From Melioribacter roseus (GTDB lineage: Bacteria; Bacteroidota; Ignavibacteria; Ignavibacteriales; Melioribacteraceae), in contig DYSW01000005.1 in NCBI GenBank assembly GCA_020726285.1, forward strand, positions 32,502 to 78,335: 45,834 nt of DNA, in the 5' to 3' direction. Numbering within the stretch: position 1 is the stretch's first letter; each line of letters starts with the position of its first letter. Below are positions 1 through 7,611 of the stretch, one piece after another. Below the pieces are notes generated by a model that was not told the DNA's origin, searched no databases, and saw only the letters and a list, made by a program, of their open reading frames with translations. Both the position numbers and the translations under genes were made by a program.

Positions 1-227
1 TGTATTAACCTTCGTGGAATTTCTAAAGCTAATAATAAATGCTTGGTCATCACCTTATATTATTAGTAAATATGATGTGTTTATAGATTTTTCAATTCTT
101 GAAGTTGTTTAAGCTAAACAGAATATTTGATGGAAAGGTAATAATCATAATTGGCTTAGAATTTAATTAAATATTCGTCAGTTATTTTTTTGATTTAGTT
201 TTTGGTAAAATTCTTCTTTAAAATAAA
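1..227. other. Left-edge stretch without a recognisable gene
   Basis: A+T-rich DNA with no recognised gene. One plus-strand frame is open from the window edge (base 2) to a TAA at 110-112, giving about 36 residues. It could be the tail of a gene lying to the left, but it matches nothing I know and could equally be chance. No RNA gene or repeat is visible. Confidence 0.3.
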
Positions 228-253
228 AATAACCCCATGGGATTGGGGTTATT
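228..253 (-). terminator. Rho-independent terminator closing the lipid gene run
   Basis: A 9-bp perfect stem (AATAACCCC at 228-236 pairs with GGGGTTATT at 245-253) encloses an 8-nt loop. Read on the minus strand, the hairpin is followed by a T-rich tail (TTTTATTTT). It lies about 40 nt past the stop of the LpxH-like gene, so it probably ends the whole leftward transcript. Confidence 0.75.
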
Positions 254-290
254 CTAAAGCAAGTAATAGGAGTGAGTGAGTTACAAAAAT

Positions 291-1130
291 CTATTTAAAA
301 TCTCCGATGTGTACCGAAACTTCTTTTGCCATTTTGTCGGTAAAGCCGATGAAAGTCGCTGGATTAAGAGTCCAACTACCGGAATTAAAATATGTTATTC
401 CGTCTCTTTCAATTGTTTCGGCATGGTGTGTATGTCCACAAATTACAATATCAGCTTTTTGTTTTTTGGCATATAAAATTGCGCGGTTTCTTACAATTTC
501 AATATTTCTTAAAAATGCTTTTGAATTTCTTTTTAACCATGAACTTAATCGCATTCTTACAGGATCAACGTGAATGCTAAGTCTGTAAAGGTAATCGGCA
601 ATATCAGAAATAATTGGGTGTTTGCTTGTAAAAACATCAAAAACATCGCCGTGCAAAGTAAGAACTTTCTTTCCGTTCCAATCGAATGTGTATTCGTTAA
701 AAACTTTTATCCCAAGTAATTGAGTTAACAAATCGGAAAAACCATCATGATTTCCTCTAATCCAGATTACTTCTGCGTGATTTTCTCTGTCTGTTAATTT
801 TCTCAATTTCCCTAAAATTTTCCAATGCGATCTATTTAATCTTTGCATATTAATTGAATCAAATACATCGCCATTTATTATTAATCTATCAAAACTTATG
901 TTATTTAGAAAATCAAGTAACAATTCTGTTCTCGTTACATTGCTTCCAAGGTGAATATCACTAATTACAATTGTATTGAAATGTTTTACTGGTTCACCAA
1001 AATATTTTTCCCAAGTTGGCGATTTCTTTTCTTTGATGAAATCTTCAATAAACTTGTCGCTTTTTTCTTCGTGAACTAAATAACCAGATTCATAAACATT
1101 ATTAAATACTTTAAGATTTCCTTCGAACAT
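291..1130 (-). CDS. LpxH-like calcineurin-family metallophosphoesterase
   Basis: A 279-residue metallophosphoesterase. The family's dinuclear metal-site motifs appear in order: DIH (58-60), GDVFD (87-91), GNHD (126-129), HGD (160-162) and CGHTH (231-235). The spacing and the HGDVFD block resemble UDP-2,3-diacylglucosamine diphosphatase (LpxH/LpxH2), which cleaves the pyrophosphate of the lipid A precursor at the inner membrane. There is no signal peptide, so the protein is cytoplasmic or membrane-peripheral. It is the last gene of a leftward run of lipid-related genes, and its ATG overlaps the stop of a 47-residue ORF (TAATG). Family membership is clear. The substrate is inferred: it could be the lipid A intermediate or another lipid pyrophosphate or phosphate made by this locus. 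Confidence 0.85.
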   Translation of the reverse strand: MFEGNLKVFNNVYESGYLVHEEKSDKFIEDFIKEKKSPTWEKYFGEPVKHFNTIVISDIHLGSNVTRTELLLDFLNNISFDRLIINGDVFDSINMQRLNRSHWKILGKLRKLTDRENHAEVIWIRGNHDGFSDLLTQLLGIKVFNEYTFDWNGKKVLTLHGDVFDVFTSKHPIISDIADYLYRLSIHVDPVRMRLSSWLKRNSKAFLRNIEIVRNRAILYAKKQKADIVICGHTHHAETIERDGITYFNSGSWTLNPATFIGFTDKMAKEVSVHIGDFK

Positions 1131-1273
1131 TAAATTATTCCTTTTATTTTAACAAAAATTCTATCTAAACCGAATTTCAATAATGAAATGGTGAATTTTA
1201 GAAATGATTTTTTTCCAGGGAATAAATCACTTTGTTGTAAATTTAGAGCGGAATTTACTGTTTGTTGTAACAT
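1130..1273 (-). CDS. Small 47-residue protein nested between GT21 and LpxH-like genes
   Basis: I do not recognise this protein. An ATG at 1273-1271 opens 47 codons ending with TAA at 1132-1130. The start lies one base after the TAA of the upstream glycosyltransferase (TAA-A-ATG) and is preceded by AGGAG with ideal spacing. The stop overlaps the ATG of the downstream phosphoesterase (TAATG). This exact fit, with a ribosome site inside the upstream gene's end, is the pattern of a translationally coupled operon gene. The first half is polar (begins MLQQTV). The second half (residues about 22-47) alternates Lys/Arg with Leu/Ile/Phe, suggesting a basic amphipathic helix that could lie on a membrane. 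There is no signal peptide and no Cys. Its role is unknown; a regulator or partner of the neighbouring lipid enzymes is only a guess. Confidence 0.6.
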   Translation of the reverse strand: MLQQTVNSALNLQQSDLFPGKKSFLKFTISLLKFGLDRIFVKIKGII

Positions 1274-1274
1274 T

Positions 1275-2420
1275 TTATTCTCCTAATGCCGGTTCTAACA
1301 TCGACATTTTACCAATTTTTACTTTATTTTCTCGCCATTTAACTTTTCCGCTAACAAATGGAGTAATCCAAACGGCAACCATAGCCAAATCTTTTGGGAT
1401 TATTTGAAGAAATTGGAACCATTTAATATCGCTTTGTAAAATTTTTGCTGTTGCAAAATCAATTCCAATTTTGAATAATGTAACTGAAATAAATTGTTCA
1501 ATTCCTAAAACACTCCACATACTTAGCATTAAAATTAGGCTATTAAAAATCGGGTTAGCAAGAATTTCCATTATATAATGCGGAAAATCTATGTTTTTAC
1601 GCATTTTTGCCCAACGTGTGTGGCGATTGAAAAACTTTTCGAATGAAATATTTTCGTTTGGATTATCAACAATTGTAGTTGAATTTTTCACAATATAACC
1701 CGCTTCTTTTACCAATTTCCCAATCATAAAATCTTCAGCCAGATAATTTCTTAAACCAAATAAACCGCCTATTTCATCAAGAACTTTTATCGGCATCAAA
1801 ATTGCCTTTCCAACTACAATTTGAATATCTGCCATTGCTGATGAAAAAAAGATATTCGGTGCAATAAAATTGTTTAAATGAAGATTTTCCCAAATTGATG
1901 CTGTGTTTTTAGCCGAAGTTCCGCGAATTGTTGCGGTAATTGCTCCGACATTTTCTTCCGAATAAAAATCGGAGACTAATTTTGTTAGGAAATCTCTATT
2001 AACTTTTGTGTTGCTATCGCTAATAAGTATCATTTCTCCGCTAACTTGCTCGTACATATTGTACATGTTATTTACTTTTGGATTTAAGCCAAGTGCAAAG
2101 GAATCTATTACTAATTTACTTTCAATTTTTGTGTGTTTAGATTGAACTTTTTTTACTACTGAAATAACATTATCGGATTGAGATTGAACGCCAAAAATGA
2201 TATCGTAATTTGGATAATCTAATTCAAAAAATGAATTAAGATTTTCTTCGATGTTATCATCAATTCCTTTTAATGGTTTTAGGATTGTAACTTTTGGCGA
2301 GTAGTTGATGTGCTGAATTTGGTTTTTCATCTTATTTCTGAAGATAAAATACGCACCGAACAGATGAAGAATTCCTACGGAAATCATTGTTATTAAAACT
2401 ATTTCAATAATTGATTGCAT
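1275..2420 (-). CDS. Ceramide-glucosyltransferase-like glycosyltransferase (GT21 family)
   Basis: A 381-residue processive-type membrane glycosyltransferase. An N-terminal membrane segment (residues about 5-27) is followed by a GT-A catalytic domain with the D1-D2-D3 plus (Q/R)XXRW signature of glucosylceramide synthases: Asp54/55, DSN (135-137), ED (229-230) and RHTRW (266-270). C-terminal hydrophobic segments (about 290-360) follow. Known relatives transfer a hexose from UDP-sugar to ceramide, diacylglycerol or hopanoid lipids at the inner membrane. It lies 79 nt after the GH1 gene and one base before a small ORF, so it is probably co-transcribed. The acceptor lipid cannot be read from sequence; ceramide, diacylglycerol and an HpnI-type hopanoid role are all possible. 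Confidence 0.85.
   Translation of the reverse strand: MQSIIEIVLITMISVGILHLFGAYFIFRNKMKNQIQHINYSPKVTILKPLKGIDDNIEENLNSFFELDYPNYDIIFGVQSQSDNVISVVKKVQSKHTKIESKLVIDSFALGLNPKVNNMYNMYEQVSGEMILISDSNTKVNRDFLTKLVSDFYSEENVGAITATIRGTSAKNTASIWENLHLNNFIAPNIFFSSAMADIQIVVGKAILMPIKVLDEIGGLFGLRNYLAEDFMIGKLVKEAGYIVKNSTTIVDNPNENISFEKFFNRHTRWAKMRKNIDFPHYIMEILANPIFNSLILMLSMWSVLGIEQFISVTLFKIGIDFATAKILQSDIKWFQFLQIIPKDLAMVAVWITPFVSGKVKWRENKVKIGKMSMLEPALGE
1280..1284 (-). promoter_or_regulatory. Shine-Dalgarno site for the 47-residue ORF
   Basis: The minus strand reads TAGGAGAATAAAATG. AGGAG lies 6 nt before the ATG of the small ORF and inside the last codons of the glycosyltransferase gene. It is the main argument that the short frame is translated. 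Confidence 0.65.
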
Positions 2421-2499
2421 GTTTATTTTTTTTATGCAAAATTATTCGTTGTAAGTGGCTTTGGTGTGTATAATGTGTGAATTTTAAGTTTATTAAGAG

Positions 2500-3759
2500 T
2501 TACATTTTTGTTACTATATCAATTATTCGTTTGTAATCTTTTCCGCTTGGTTTTAATTTTCGCAAATTCCCATTTTTATAGTCGACAAAAACAAGTCCGA
2601 AACGCTTTTCTTTTCCTTCTAACCATTCGTAGTTGTCGAATAAACTCCAATAAAAGTATCCTTTAATTTTTGCACCTATCGATAATTCCTTTTTCACTAC
2701 TTTAACATGATCATAAATATATTTAGTTCTTAAAATATCGTCCTGCGTTGCAATTCCATTTTCAGTTATATAAATATCTTTTTCAGTTGATTTTACAAGT
2801 CTGATAATTTCTTTCAATCCTTTTGAATAAATTTCCCAACCCATATCAGTTTGCTGTTTTTTGAAATAAATATAAATAGGCGATTTGATACTAAATCTGA
2901 ATTTTACATGTAATCTGTAATAATAATTTATTCCCCAAAAATCAATTTTATCGTTTAATTCTATTTTCTTTTTATAACTAATTAGAGGTGGGAACTGAAA
3001 ACTTAATTCGTTTTTTTTGAACGCTTCAAGAAAAATTTTATTAAAATAAGTGTTCACTCTGTTTACTAAACCTTTATCAAAAAGGGAAAAAGTATTGCTT
3101 TCCTTAAAAACAATAAAATGTTTGGCTATTCCAACTTGTGCTTCGGGTCTTTTTGCTTTGATATAATCATAAACGCAAACATGCGCTTGCATCATATTGT
3201 AAAGAACTTCCATTGTTTGCGAAAGTTTTGCTTTTGCAGGAGGAAATTTCCCGGCACCATAAGCAGCCAAAGCCCAAACAACTGGTTCATTAAATGTTAC
3301 CCATAAATTGATTTTGTCAATAAATTTATCAACAATTAATCTAGAAAATTTGCAAAACGATTGAATTACAGAACTTTCATTCCATGGCGATATTTCGTGC
3401 AACCAAATTGGATTTGAAAAATGATGAAGTGTTAACATTGGTTCAATATTATTTTCCAACAAGAAATCAATCATTTGTTCATATTGCAAAATTGCAGAAT
3501 AATCAATTTTGTCTGGTTCAGGAAAAATTCTTGCCCACTCTATTGAAAATCTGTAGGAATTTGCACCAGTTTGTTTGATAAATTCAAAATCATTTCTCCA
3601 ATTTTTCCAATGGTCAATTCCATTATTATAAAGAATTTCTTTATCTGATTTTTTGAATAATCCTAATCGTTCCCATTCAGTAAAATCGTTTTGAATATCA
3701 CCTTCAATCTGAAACGCAGATGTAGAAACTCCCCAAAGGAAATCATTCGGAAAACTCAT
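2500..3759 (-). CDS. Glycoside hydrolase family 1 (beta-glycosidase)
   Basis: A 419-residue (beta/alpha)8 barrel enzyme of GH1. The N-terminal signature FPNDFLWG is followed by the acid/base motif TFNEP (155-159, Glu158) and the nucleophile motif ITENG (331-335, Glu333). A C-terminal WSLFDNYEW segment lines the sugar-binding site. Both catalytic glutamates are present, so it should be an active retaining beta-glycosidase. It has no signal peptide and is predicted cytoplasmic. Its ATG directly abuts the TAG of the PAP2 gene (TAG|ATG), implying translational coupling. The lipid-gene setting suggests it may act on a glycolipid or its headgroup and not on dietary sugar; that is inference, and family 1 specificities (glucoside, galactoside, 6-phospho-sugar) are not resolved. 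Confidence 0.9.
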   Translation of the reverse strand: MSFPNDFLWGVSTSAFQIEGDIQNDFTEWERLGLFKKSDKEILYNNGIDHWKNWRNDFEFIKQTGANSYRFSIEWARIFPEPDKIDYSAILQYEQMIDFLLENNIEPMLTLHHFSNPIWLHEISPWNESSVIQSFCKFSRLIVDKFIDKINLWVTFNEPVVWALAAYGAGKFPPAKAKLSQTMEVLYNMMQAHVCVYDYIKAKRPEAQVGIAKHFIVFKESNTFSLFDKGLVNRVNTYFNKIFLEAFKKNELSFQFPPLISYKKKIELNDKIDFWGINYYYRLHVKFRFSIKSPIYIYFKKQQTDMGWEIYSKGLKEIIRLVKSTEKDIYITENGIATQDDILRTKYIYDHVKVVKKELSIGAKIKGYFYWSLFDNYEWLEGKEKRFGLVFVDYKNGNLRKLKPSGKDYKRIIDIVTKM

Positions 3760-4299
3760 CTAAAAAACTATCCACAACCCAAATTGTGCTGAATAAAGAC
3801 CTAAAATAATTCCAAATAAAACATCAGTTGGAAAATGAACACGTAAATAAATTCTTGAAATTCCAGTTAAAATTGCCCAAATGTACAAAACCGAAGTTAA
3901 ATCAGAAAATTGATGAGAAAGAATAGCCGCAACAAGAAATGCTGCTGCTGTATGGCCAGAAGGAAAACTATATTTGTCGGGTGGTTGAATCAAATGATTT
4001 AAATTTTCAACTTTATCAAAAGGTCGCATTCTTCTAAATGAATTTTTAACGATTTTATAGATTGATAGTTCAATTGCAAATGCGGCGAGTAACGCGATTC
4101 CATAATCAATTCCTTCAGAACCTAATAGGAAGATTTCAATTATTCCTATTATTCCATAAAGATAACCATCGCCAACTTTTGTTAATATCTTAAAAAATAC
4201 ACTCAGACTGATTTTTTCTTCAATTTTTGCAAGAAAAAGCAAAAATCTTAAATCGACTGCGAAGATATTGTTACCAATTATTTTTAAGTTATCTAACAT
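3760..4299 (-). CDS. PAP2-family membrane lipid phosphatase
   Basis: A 179-residue integral membrane phosphatase. The three PAP2 signature motifs are intact: KX6RP (Lys85 to Pro93), PSGH (113-116) and SRX5HX3D (Ser148, Arg149, His155, Asp159). His155 is the expected nucleophile and His116 the acid. Hydrophobic segments surround the motifs, placing the active site at the periplasmic face of the inner membrane. Relatives dephosphorylate phosphatidate, undecaprenyl pyrophosphate, phosphatidylglycerol phosphate or lipid A. It is the first gene of a leftward run (PAP2, GH1, GT21, small ORF, LpxH-like) and sits downstream of the terminator that follows the acyltransferase. The substrate is unknown, but the context favours a lipid phosphate feeding the glycosyltransferase. 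Confidence 0.9.
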   Translation of the reverse strand: MLDNLKIIGNNIFAVDLRFLLFLAKIEEKISLSVFFKILTKVGDGYLYGIIGIIEIFLLGSEGIDYGIALLAAFAIELSIYKIVKNSFRRMRPFDKVENLNHLIQPPDKYSFPSGHTAAAFLVAAILSHQFSDLTSVLYIWAILTGISRIYLRVHFPTDVLFGIILGLYSAQFGLWIVF

Positions 4300-4384
4300 A
4301 TTTTGTCCATTTTACCTTGCAAGTTTATTAAAACCTTGTTAACTATGTATTAACAGACTTTTAACAAACAATTAATGTAAAAAG

Positions 4385-4415
4385 TAAACCCGCAGATGTG
4401 AAAACCACGGGTTTA
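4385..4415 (-). terminator. Hairpin terminator after the OlsF-like gene
   Basis: TAAACCCG (4385-4392) pairs with CGGGTTTA (4408-4415) across a 15-nt loop. On the minus strand the stem is followed by CTTTTTA. It lies just past the acyltransferase stop and separates it from the PAP2 gene. Confidence 0.6.
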
Positions 4416-4436
4416 GTTGAAGTGAGATTGTGGGGT

Positions 4437-6248
4437 TTATATAATTTCAGTGTGAGAAAGTTCGATTTTTTTAGATAGAGCATTATGGTAATTATGATAA
4501 AGTATTATACCTTCGTTTGTAAAGTACTTAGCAAGTATTTTGGGGTCAGTTTTAAGTAAATCAACTACAATCATTCCATCTAAAGATGAATTAAAAAGTT
4601 CATCGCGGTTGAAACTTAAAAATTTAGCACCAAGTTTTAAGTATTGCTTAATTAAAATTGGAATTTTATCATGTAGCGGATCTATGTCGGTAATCAATTC
4701 CTCTAATTCGTGAATTTCATCAACACTTTTCCCTGTAACTTCGTTCAATTTTAACCTAAGTGTATCGCCACGTCTGGGTTTTACAAATGATTTTAATTCA
4801 TTATCATCATGATGTGTTTTGAGATATTCAATCATATATTTTTGTGAAAATGGATGATATGAATTGCTGATTGAAACAGGTCCGAAGAGAAATCTGTAAT
4901 TTGGGTGTTGAACAATAAACACTCCAATACCACGCCACAAAAGGAATAGTGAATTATGTTTTTTTTGATATTCAGCCGAAATAAATGAACGTCCCATTTC
5001 GATTGAAGGAGATATTTTGTTAAAAAACTTACTTTTTATTCTAAATAATGTGGTGATGTAGAATCCACTAATTCCAAATTTATTTATGATAGTTTCCGAA
5101 AGTCCGAGTCTATAAGCTCCAATAATTGCTTTGTTTGCAGAATCCCAAGCTACTAAATGAATGTAATGTTCGTCAAATTTATCCAAATCGATTGAAGTTC
5201 CAGTGCCTTCATTAACTAATCGAAATGTTTTTTCTCTTTCAATTCCGATTTGTGTAAGTAAATCTGGAATTTGGAACGAATATGAATAAAACACAAGAGA
5301 TTCTTTTTGTTTTAGAAGAATTTGATTTTGAGGGATTTTTTCAATCTCATCGCATAGTAAATCTGTTGGAATATCTTTTTGAATTTCTTCGTTTGAGATT
5401 GGCGAATTATCGTTTAGATTTTGGGATATTGAAACACCACGATATTTCAAATTGTATGTTCTTCGGCGTAAATAGTCTAACTTTTCATCAATTGAATTGT
5501 ATTTAGACAAAGTTGATGGCAAAATTTCATTTCCCACAAATACATTAAAGCGTTTATTTTGTTTATTAATTAGTTCAAACGGTAAACGTAATGTTCGTAA
5601 AACTGGATGAATAATGCCCATAATTTGAAATGCGACAGAATTCTGTCCATCAAAAAACATTGGAAATACAGGAACATTTAGTTTGTTGATTAATTTCCCA
5701 ATATTTGTTTTCCAAATTGGGTCAGTAATTTTATTTTTATGGATTTGATAATGAGAAACAACGCCAGCTGGAAAAATTACAAGTAATCCGCCATTTTGTA
5801 CATATTCAATTGCTTTTTTTAGCGCTTTAACATTCTCTTTAAGAGAATCTTTCCCTTCAAAAACATCTACAAAAATGAATTCATTTTCCAATTCAGGAAA
5901 TATTTTCAAAAAGCTATTTGCCAGAATTTTATAGTCTTTCCGAACTTTTTGTAGTATAGAACTAACAAACAAGCCTTCTATTCCACCAAATGGATGATTA
6001 GCGACAATAATTGCTCCACCATTTTTAGGGATTCTTGCGAGATCTGATTCTGAAAGAATTACAGAAACATTAAGAGTTTGTAGTGCTTGTTCTACAAAGT
6101 TATCATTAGATACAGAAACGATTTCGCTGTATTTTTTATCTAAATAATTAATTCCAATTAGCGCCGAAAAAAATTCGCCAATTGTGTTTCTTACAAAACC
6201 ATCTACCTTTAATAACCTAAAAAAGTTATCCTTAATAGAATAACGCAT
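4437..6248 (-). CDS. OlsF-like bifunctional acyltransferase (PlsC-type plus GNAT/hemolysin-type)
   Basis: A 603-residue fusion. Residues about 50-270 form a PlsC-like acyltransferase with the block-I motif NHPFGG (84-89) and a FPAG block (about 160). Residues about 310-540 form an acetyltransferase-like domain of the PF13444 (OlsB/hemolysin) type, with the MGRSFI and WRGIG blocks typical of that family. This order matches OlsF of Serratia and Flavobacterium, where one polypeptide N-acylates ornithine and then O-acylates the lyso-lipid to make ornithine lipid. Synthesis of an aminolipid at the inner membrane is therefore the likely role. Other two-domain acyltransferases of unknown substrate share this architecture, so the amino acid is inferred. 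It is transcribed alone, ahead of the PAP2-GH1-GT21 run. Confidence 0.8.
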   Translation of the reverse strand: MRYSIKDNFFRLLKVDGFVRNTIGEFFSALIGINYLDKKYSEIVSVSNDNFVEQALQTLNVSVILSESDLARIPKNGGAIIVANHPFGGIEGLFVSSILQKVRKDYKILANSFLKIFPELENEFIFVDVFEGKDSLKENVKALKKAIEYVQNGGLLVIFPAGVVSHYQIHKNKITDPIWKTNIGKLINKLNVPVFPMFFDGQNSVAFQIMGIIHPVLRTLRLPFELINKQNKRFNVFVGNEILPSTLSKYNSIDEKLDYLRRRTYNLKYRGVSISQNLNDNSPISNEEIQKDIPTDLLCDEIEKIPQNQILLKQKESLVFYSYSFQIPDLLTQIGIEREKTFRLVNEGTGTSIDLDKFDEHYIHLVAWDSANKAIIGAYRLGLSETIINKFGISGFYITTLFRIKSKFFNKISPSIEMGRSFISAEYQKKHNSLFLLWRGIGVFIVQHPNYRFLFGPVSISNSYHPFSQKYMIEYLKTHHDDNELKSFVKPRRGDTLRLKLNEVTGKSVDEIHELEELITDIDPLHDKIPILIKQYLKLGAKFLSFNRDELFNSSLDGMIVVDLLKTDPKILAKYFTNEGIILYHNYHNALSKKIELSHTEII

Positions 6249-6328
6249 ATAAACCTCGCAATCTGGGATAACAAACTAAGTTGCGATTCTTAACAGATTG
6301 TAAAGTTTATGTTAATTGAATGTTAATA

Positions 6329-6739
6329 TTAGTGAGTTAACTCTTCAAATTGGTTAATTAAAGTTCCATTCAATAACTTATCGATTACTACATCAGTATT
6401 GTCAATTTCGGTCATAATTACTTTGATTCCAGCTTCAGTAAAATGAAAGTACGCTCCACGTCCCATTCCTCCGGCAATAAGAATATCACAATCAGAAATT
6501 TGAGCAGTCATTTTAGCATGTTTGTCCTGTGCTTCTTGACTATGTCCGTGGAATTGATGGTTTTCTTCATCATGGTTATTATTATGTGAGTGTGATGAAT
6601 GTTCGTGAGCAGAAAATCTATCTCGAATTTCTTCATCAATAACTTTTGCATTTTCAATATTATAGATTTTATAGAATTGAGATCTTCCAAAATGTTTGCT
6701 AACTAAAGTTTTGTCGTTTGTAACTATTGCTACTTTCAT
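6329..6739 (-). CDS. NifX/NifB-type dinitrogenase iron-molybdenum cofactor-binding family protein with His-rich insert
   Basis: A 136-residue protein of the PF02579 fold (NifB C-terminus, NifX, NafY, MTH1175). It opens MKVAIVTNDKTLVSKHFGRSQ, the usual first strand and HFGR loop. After an acidic/His-rich insert (residues about 45-75, ten or so His) it continues with the DILIAGGMGRGA block that ends the fold. Family members bind iron-sulfur or Fe-Mo clusters, but many occur outside nitrogen fixation, and no nif gene is visible here. The insert could bind Zn, Ni or Cu. It is monocistronic, with the OlsF-like gene downstream on the same strand after an 80-nt gap. A metal-cluster carrier or metal-storage role is likely; the exact metal is unknown. 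Confidence 0.8.
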   Translation of the reverse strand: MKVAIVTNDKTLVSKHFGRSQFYKIYNIENAKVIDEEIRDRFSAHEHSSHSHNNNHDEENHQFHGHSQEAQDKHAKMTAQISDCDILIAGGMGRGAYFHFTEAGIKVIMTEIDNTDVVIDKLLNGTLINQFEELTH

Positions 6740-6856
6740 GTTGACCTTAGAATTTGATAATTAATAAAATATTTTTTTTAATAAACAATTTTTCAAAAAT
6801 ATTTGAAAATAAAAAGAAACTTTTTATTTTTGTTTCTCTTTTTTAAGAAAATAGTC

Positions 6857-6928
6857 GGGTGCGTAGCTCAGTGGTAGAGCATCTCCCTTTTAAGGAGAGG
6901 GTCGGTGGTTCGAGACCACCCGCGCTCA
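6857..6928 (+). tRNA. tRNA-Lys (anticodon TTT)
   Basis: A complete 72-nt cloverleaf. The acceptor stem GGGTGCG/CGCGCTC has two G-T wobbles. The D stem is GCTC/GAGC, the anticodon stem TCTCC/GGAGA with loop CTTTTAA (anticodon TTT at 6889-6891), and the T stem GGTGG/CCACC with loop TTCGAGA. The discriminator is A and the CCA end is not encoded. A strong terminator follows at once. Confidence 0.95.
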
Positions 6929-6931
6929 CAA

Positions 6932-6967
6932 AAACCCTTGTAAGTAAAAACTTGCAAGGGTTTTTTT
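6932..6967 (+). terminator. Rho-independent terminator after tRNA-Lys
   Basis: AAACCCTTGTAAGT pairs with ACTTGCAAGGGTTT (14 bp including one T-G wobble, loop of four A) and is followed by a run of T. It lies 3 nt after the tRNA. Confidence 0.9.
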
Positions 6968-7025
6968 GTTTATAGTTACTTCTTGTTGAAATTATCTTCA
7001 TAAAATTTAAATAATTAGGCTTTAT

Positions 7026-7535
7026 ATGCTTTTAGCAGAACACTTTATCAAAAACTTAAATTTAGAAAAACACATTGAAGGTGGTTACTTTAGGGAAATT
7101 TTCAGAAGTAATAAAACTTTTACCATTGATGAATTACATGATGAGCGATCGCTTGCTTCTACAATTTATTTTCTTCTCAAATCTGGAGAGTTTTCAAAAT
7201 TCCATAGGCTGAAGTTTGATGAAATTTGGTTTTTCCATTTTGGTTGTCCGATTATTATCCATAAAATAGATGAAGATGGTAATTATTCAACTGAAATACT
7301 TGGGATTAATTTTGCAAATAACGAAAATCCACAAATCTTAATACCAGCAAATACAATATTTGGCGCCGAACCATCTTGCGAATCTGGATTTTCTTTAGTC
7401 AGTTGCATGGTTTCACCGGGATTTGATTTCCGTGATTTCGAAATATTTGATGAAAAGTCATTGCAAAATCAATTTCCAGAACATTCTGAAATTATTCACA
7501 AACTGAATGGGAAAAATAGGAATTCAAGACTTTGA
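7026..7535 (+). CDS. Cupin-superfamily DUF985 protein
   Basis: A 169-residue single-domain cupin of the DUF985 (PF06172) type. It shows the family opening HIEGGYFREIF (residues about 17-27), the STIYFLL strand, HRLKFDEIWFFH (about 59-70), and the closing SCMVSPGFDF block (about 129-138). Members are small beta-barrels, some of which bind nucleotide-sugar-like or other small ligands; no enzymatic reaction is firmly assigned to the family as far as I know. It is a lone gene between the tRNA-Lys terminator and a hairpin shared with the convergent subtilase. The family call is firm, the function unknown. Confidence 0.85.
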   Translation: MLLAEHFIKNLNLEKHIEGGYFREIFRSNKTFTIDELHDERSLASTIYFLLKSGEFSKFHRLKFDEIWFFHFGCPIIIHKIDEDGNYSTEILGINFANNENPQILIPANTIFGAEPSCESGFSLVSCMVSPGFDFRDFEIFDEKSLQNQFPEHSEIIHKLNGKNRNSRL

Positions 7536-7560
7536 TTGGAGAGCAAATTTTACAATAAAT

Positions 7561-7591
7561 TTACCTTCGAGGAAACAAACCTCGAAGGTAA
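7561..7591. terminator. Perfect 12-bp hairpin between convergent genes
   Basis: TTACCTTCGAGG (7561-7572) pairs perfectly with CCTCGAAGGTAA (7580-7591) around a 7-nt A-rich loop. It sits between the stops of the convergent cupin and subtilase genes. Neither side has a long T run, so it could act as a bidirectional terminator or an mRNA 3'-end stabiliser. Confidence 0.6.
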
Positions 7592-7611
7592 ACAAAGATT
7601 TTTCTTTACAA

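Noticed and set aside
2-112. Partial plus-strand frame entering from the left edge
   Set aside because: Only about 36 residues, no recognisable similarity; not enough to call a gene tail.
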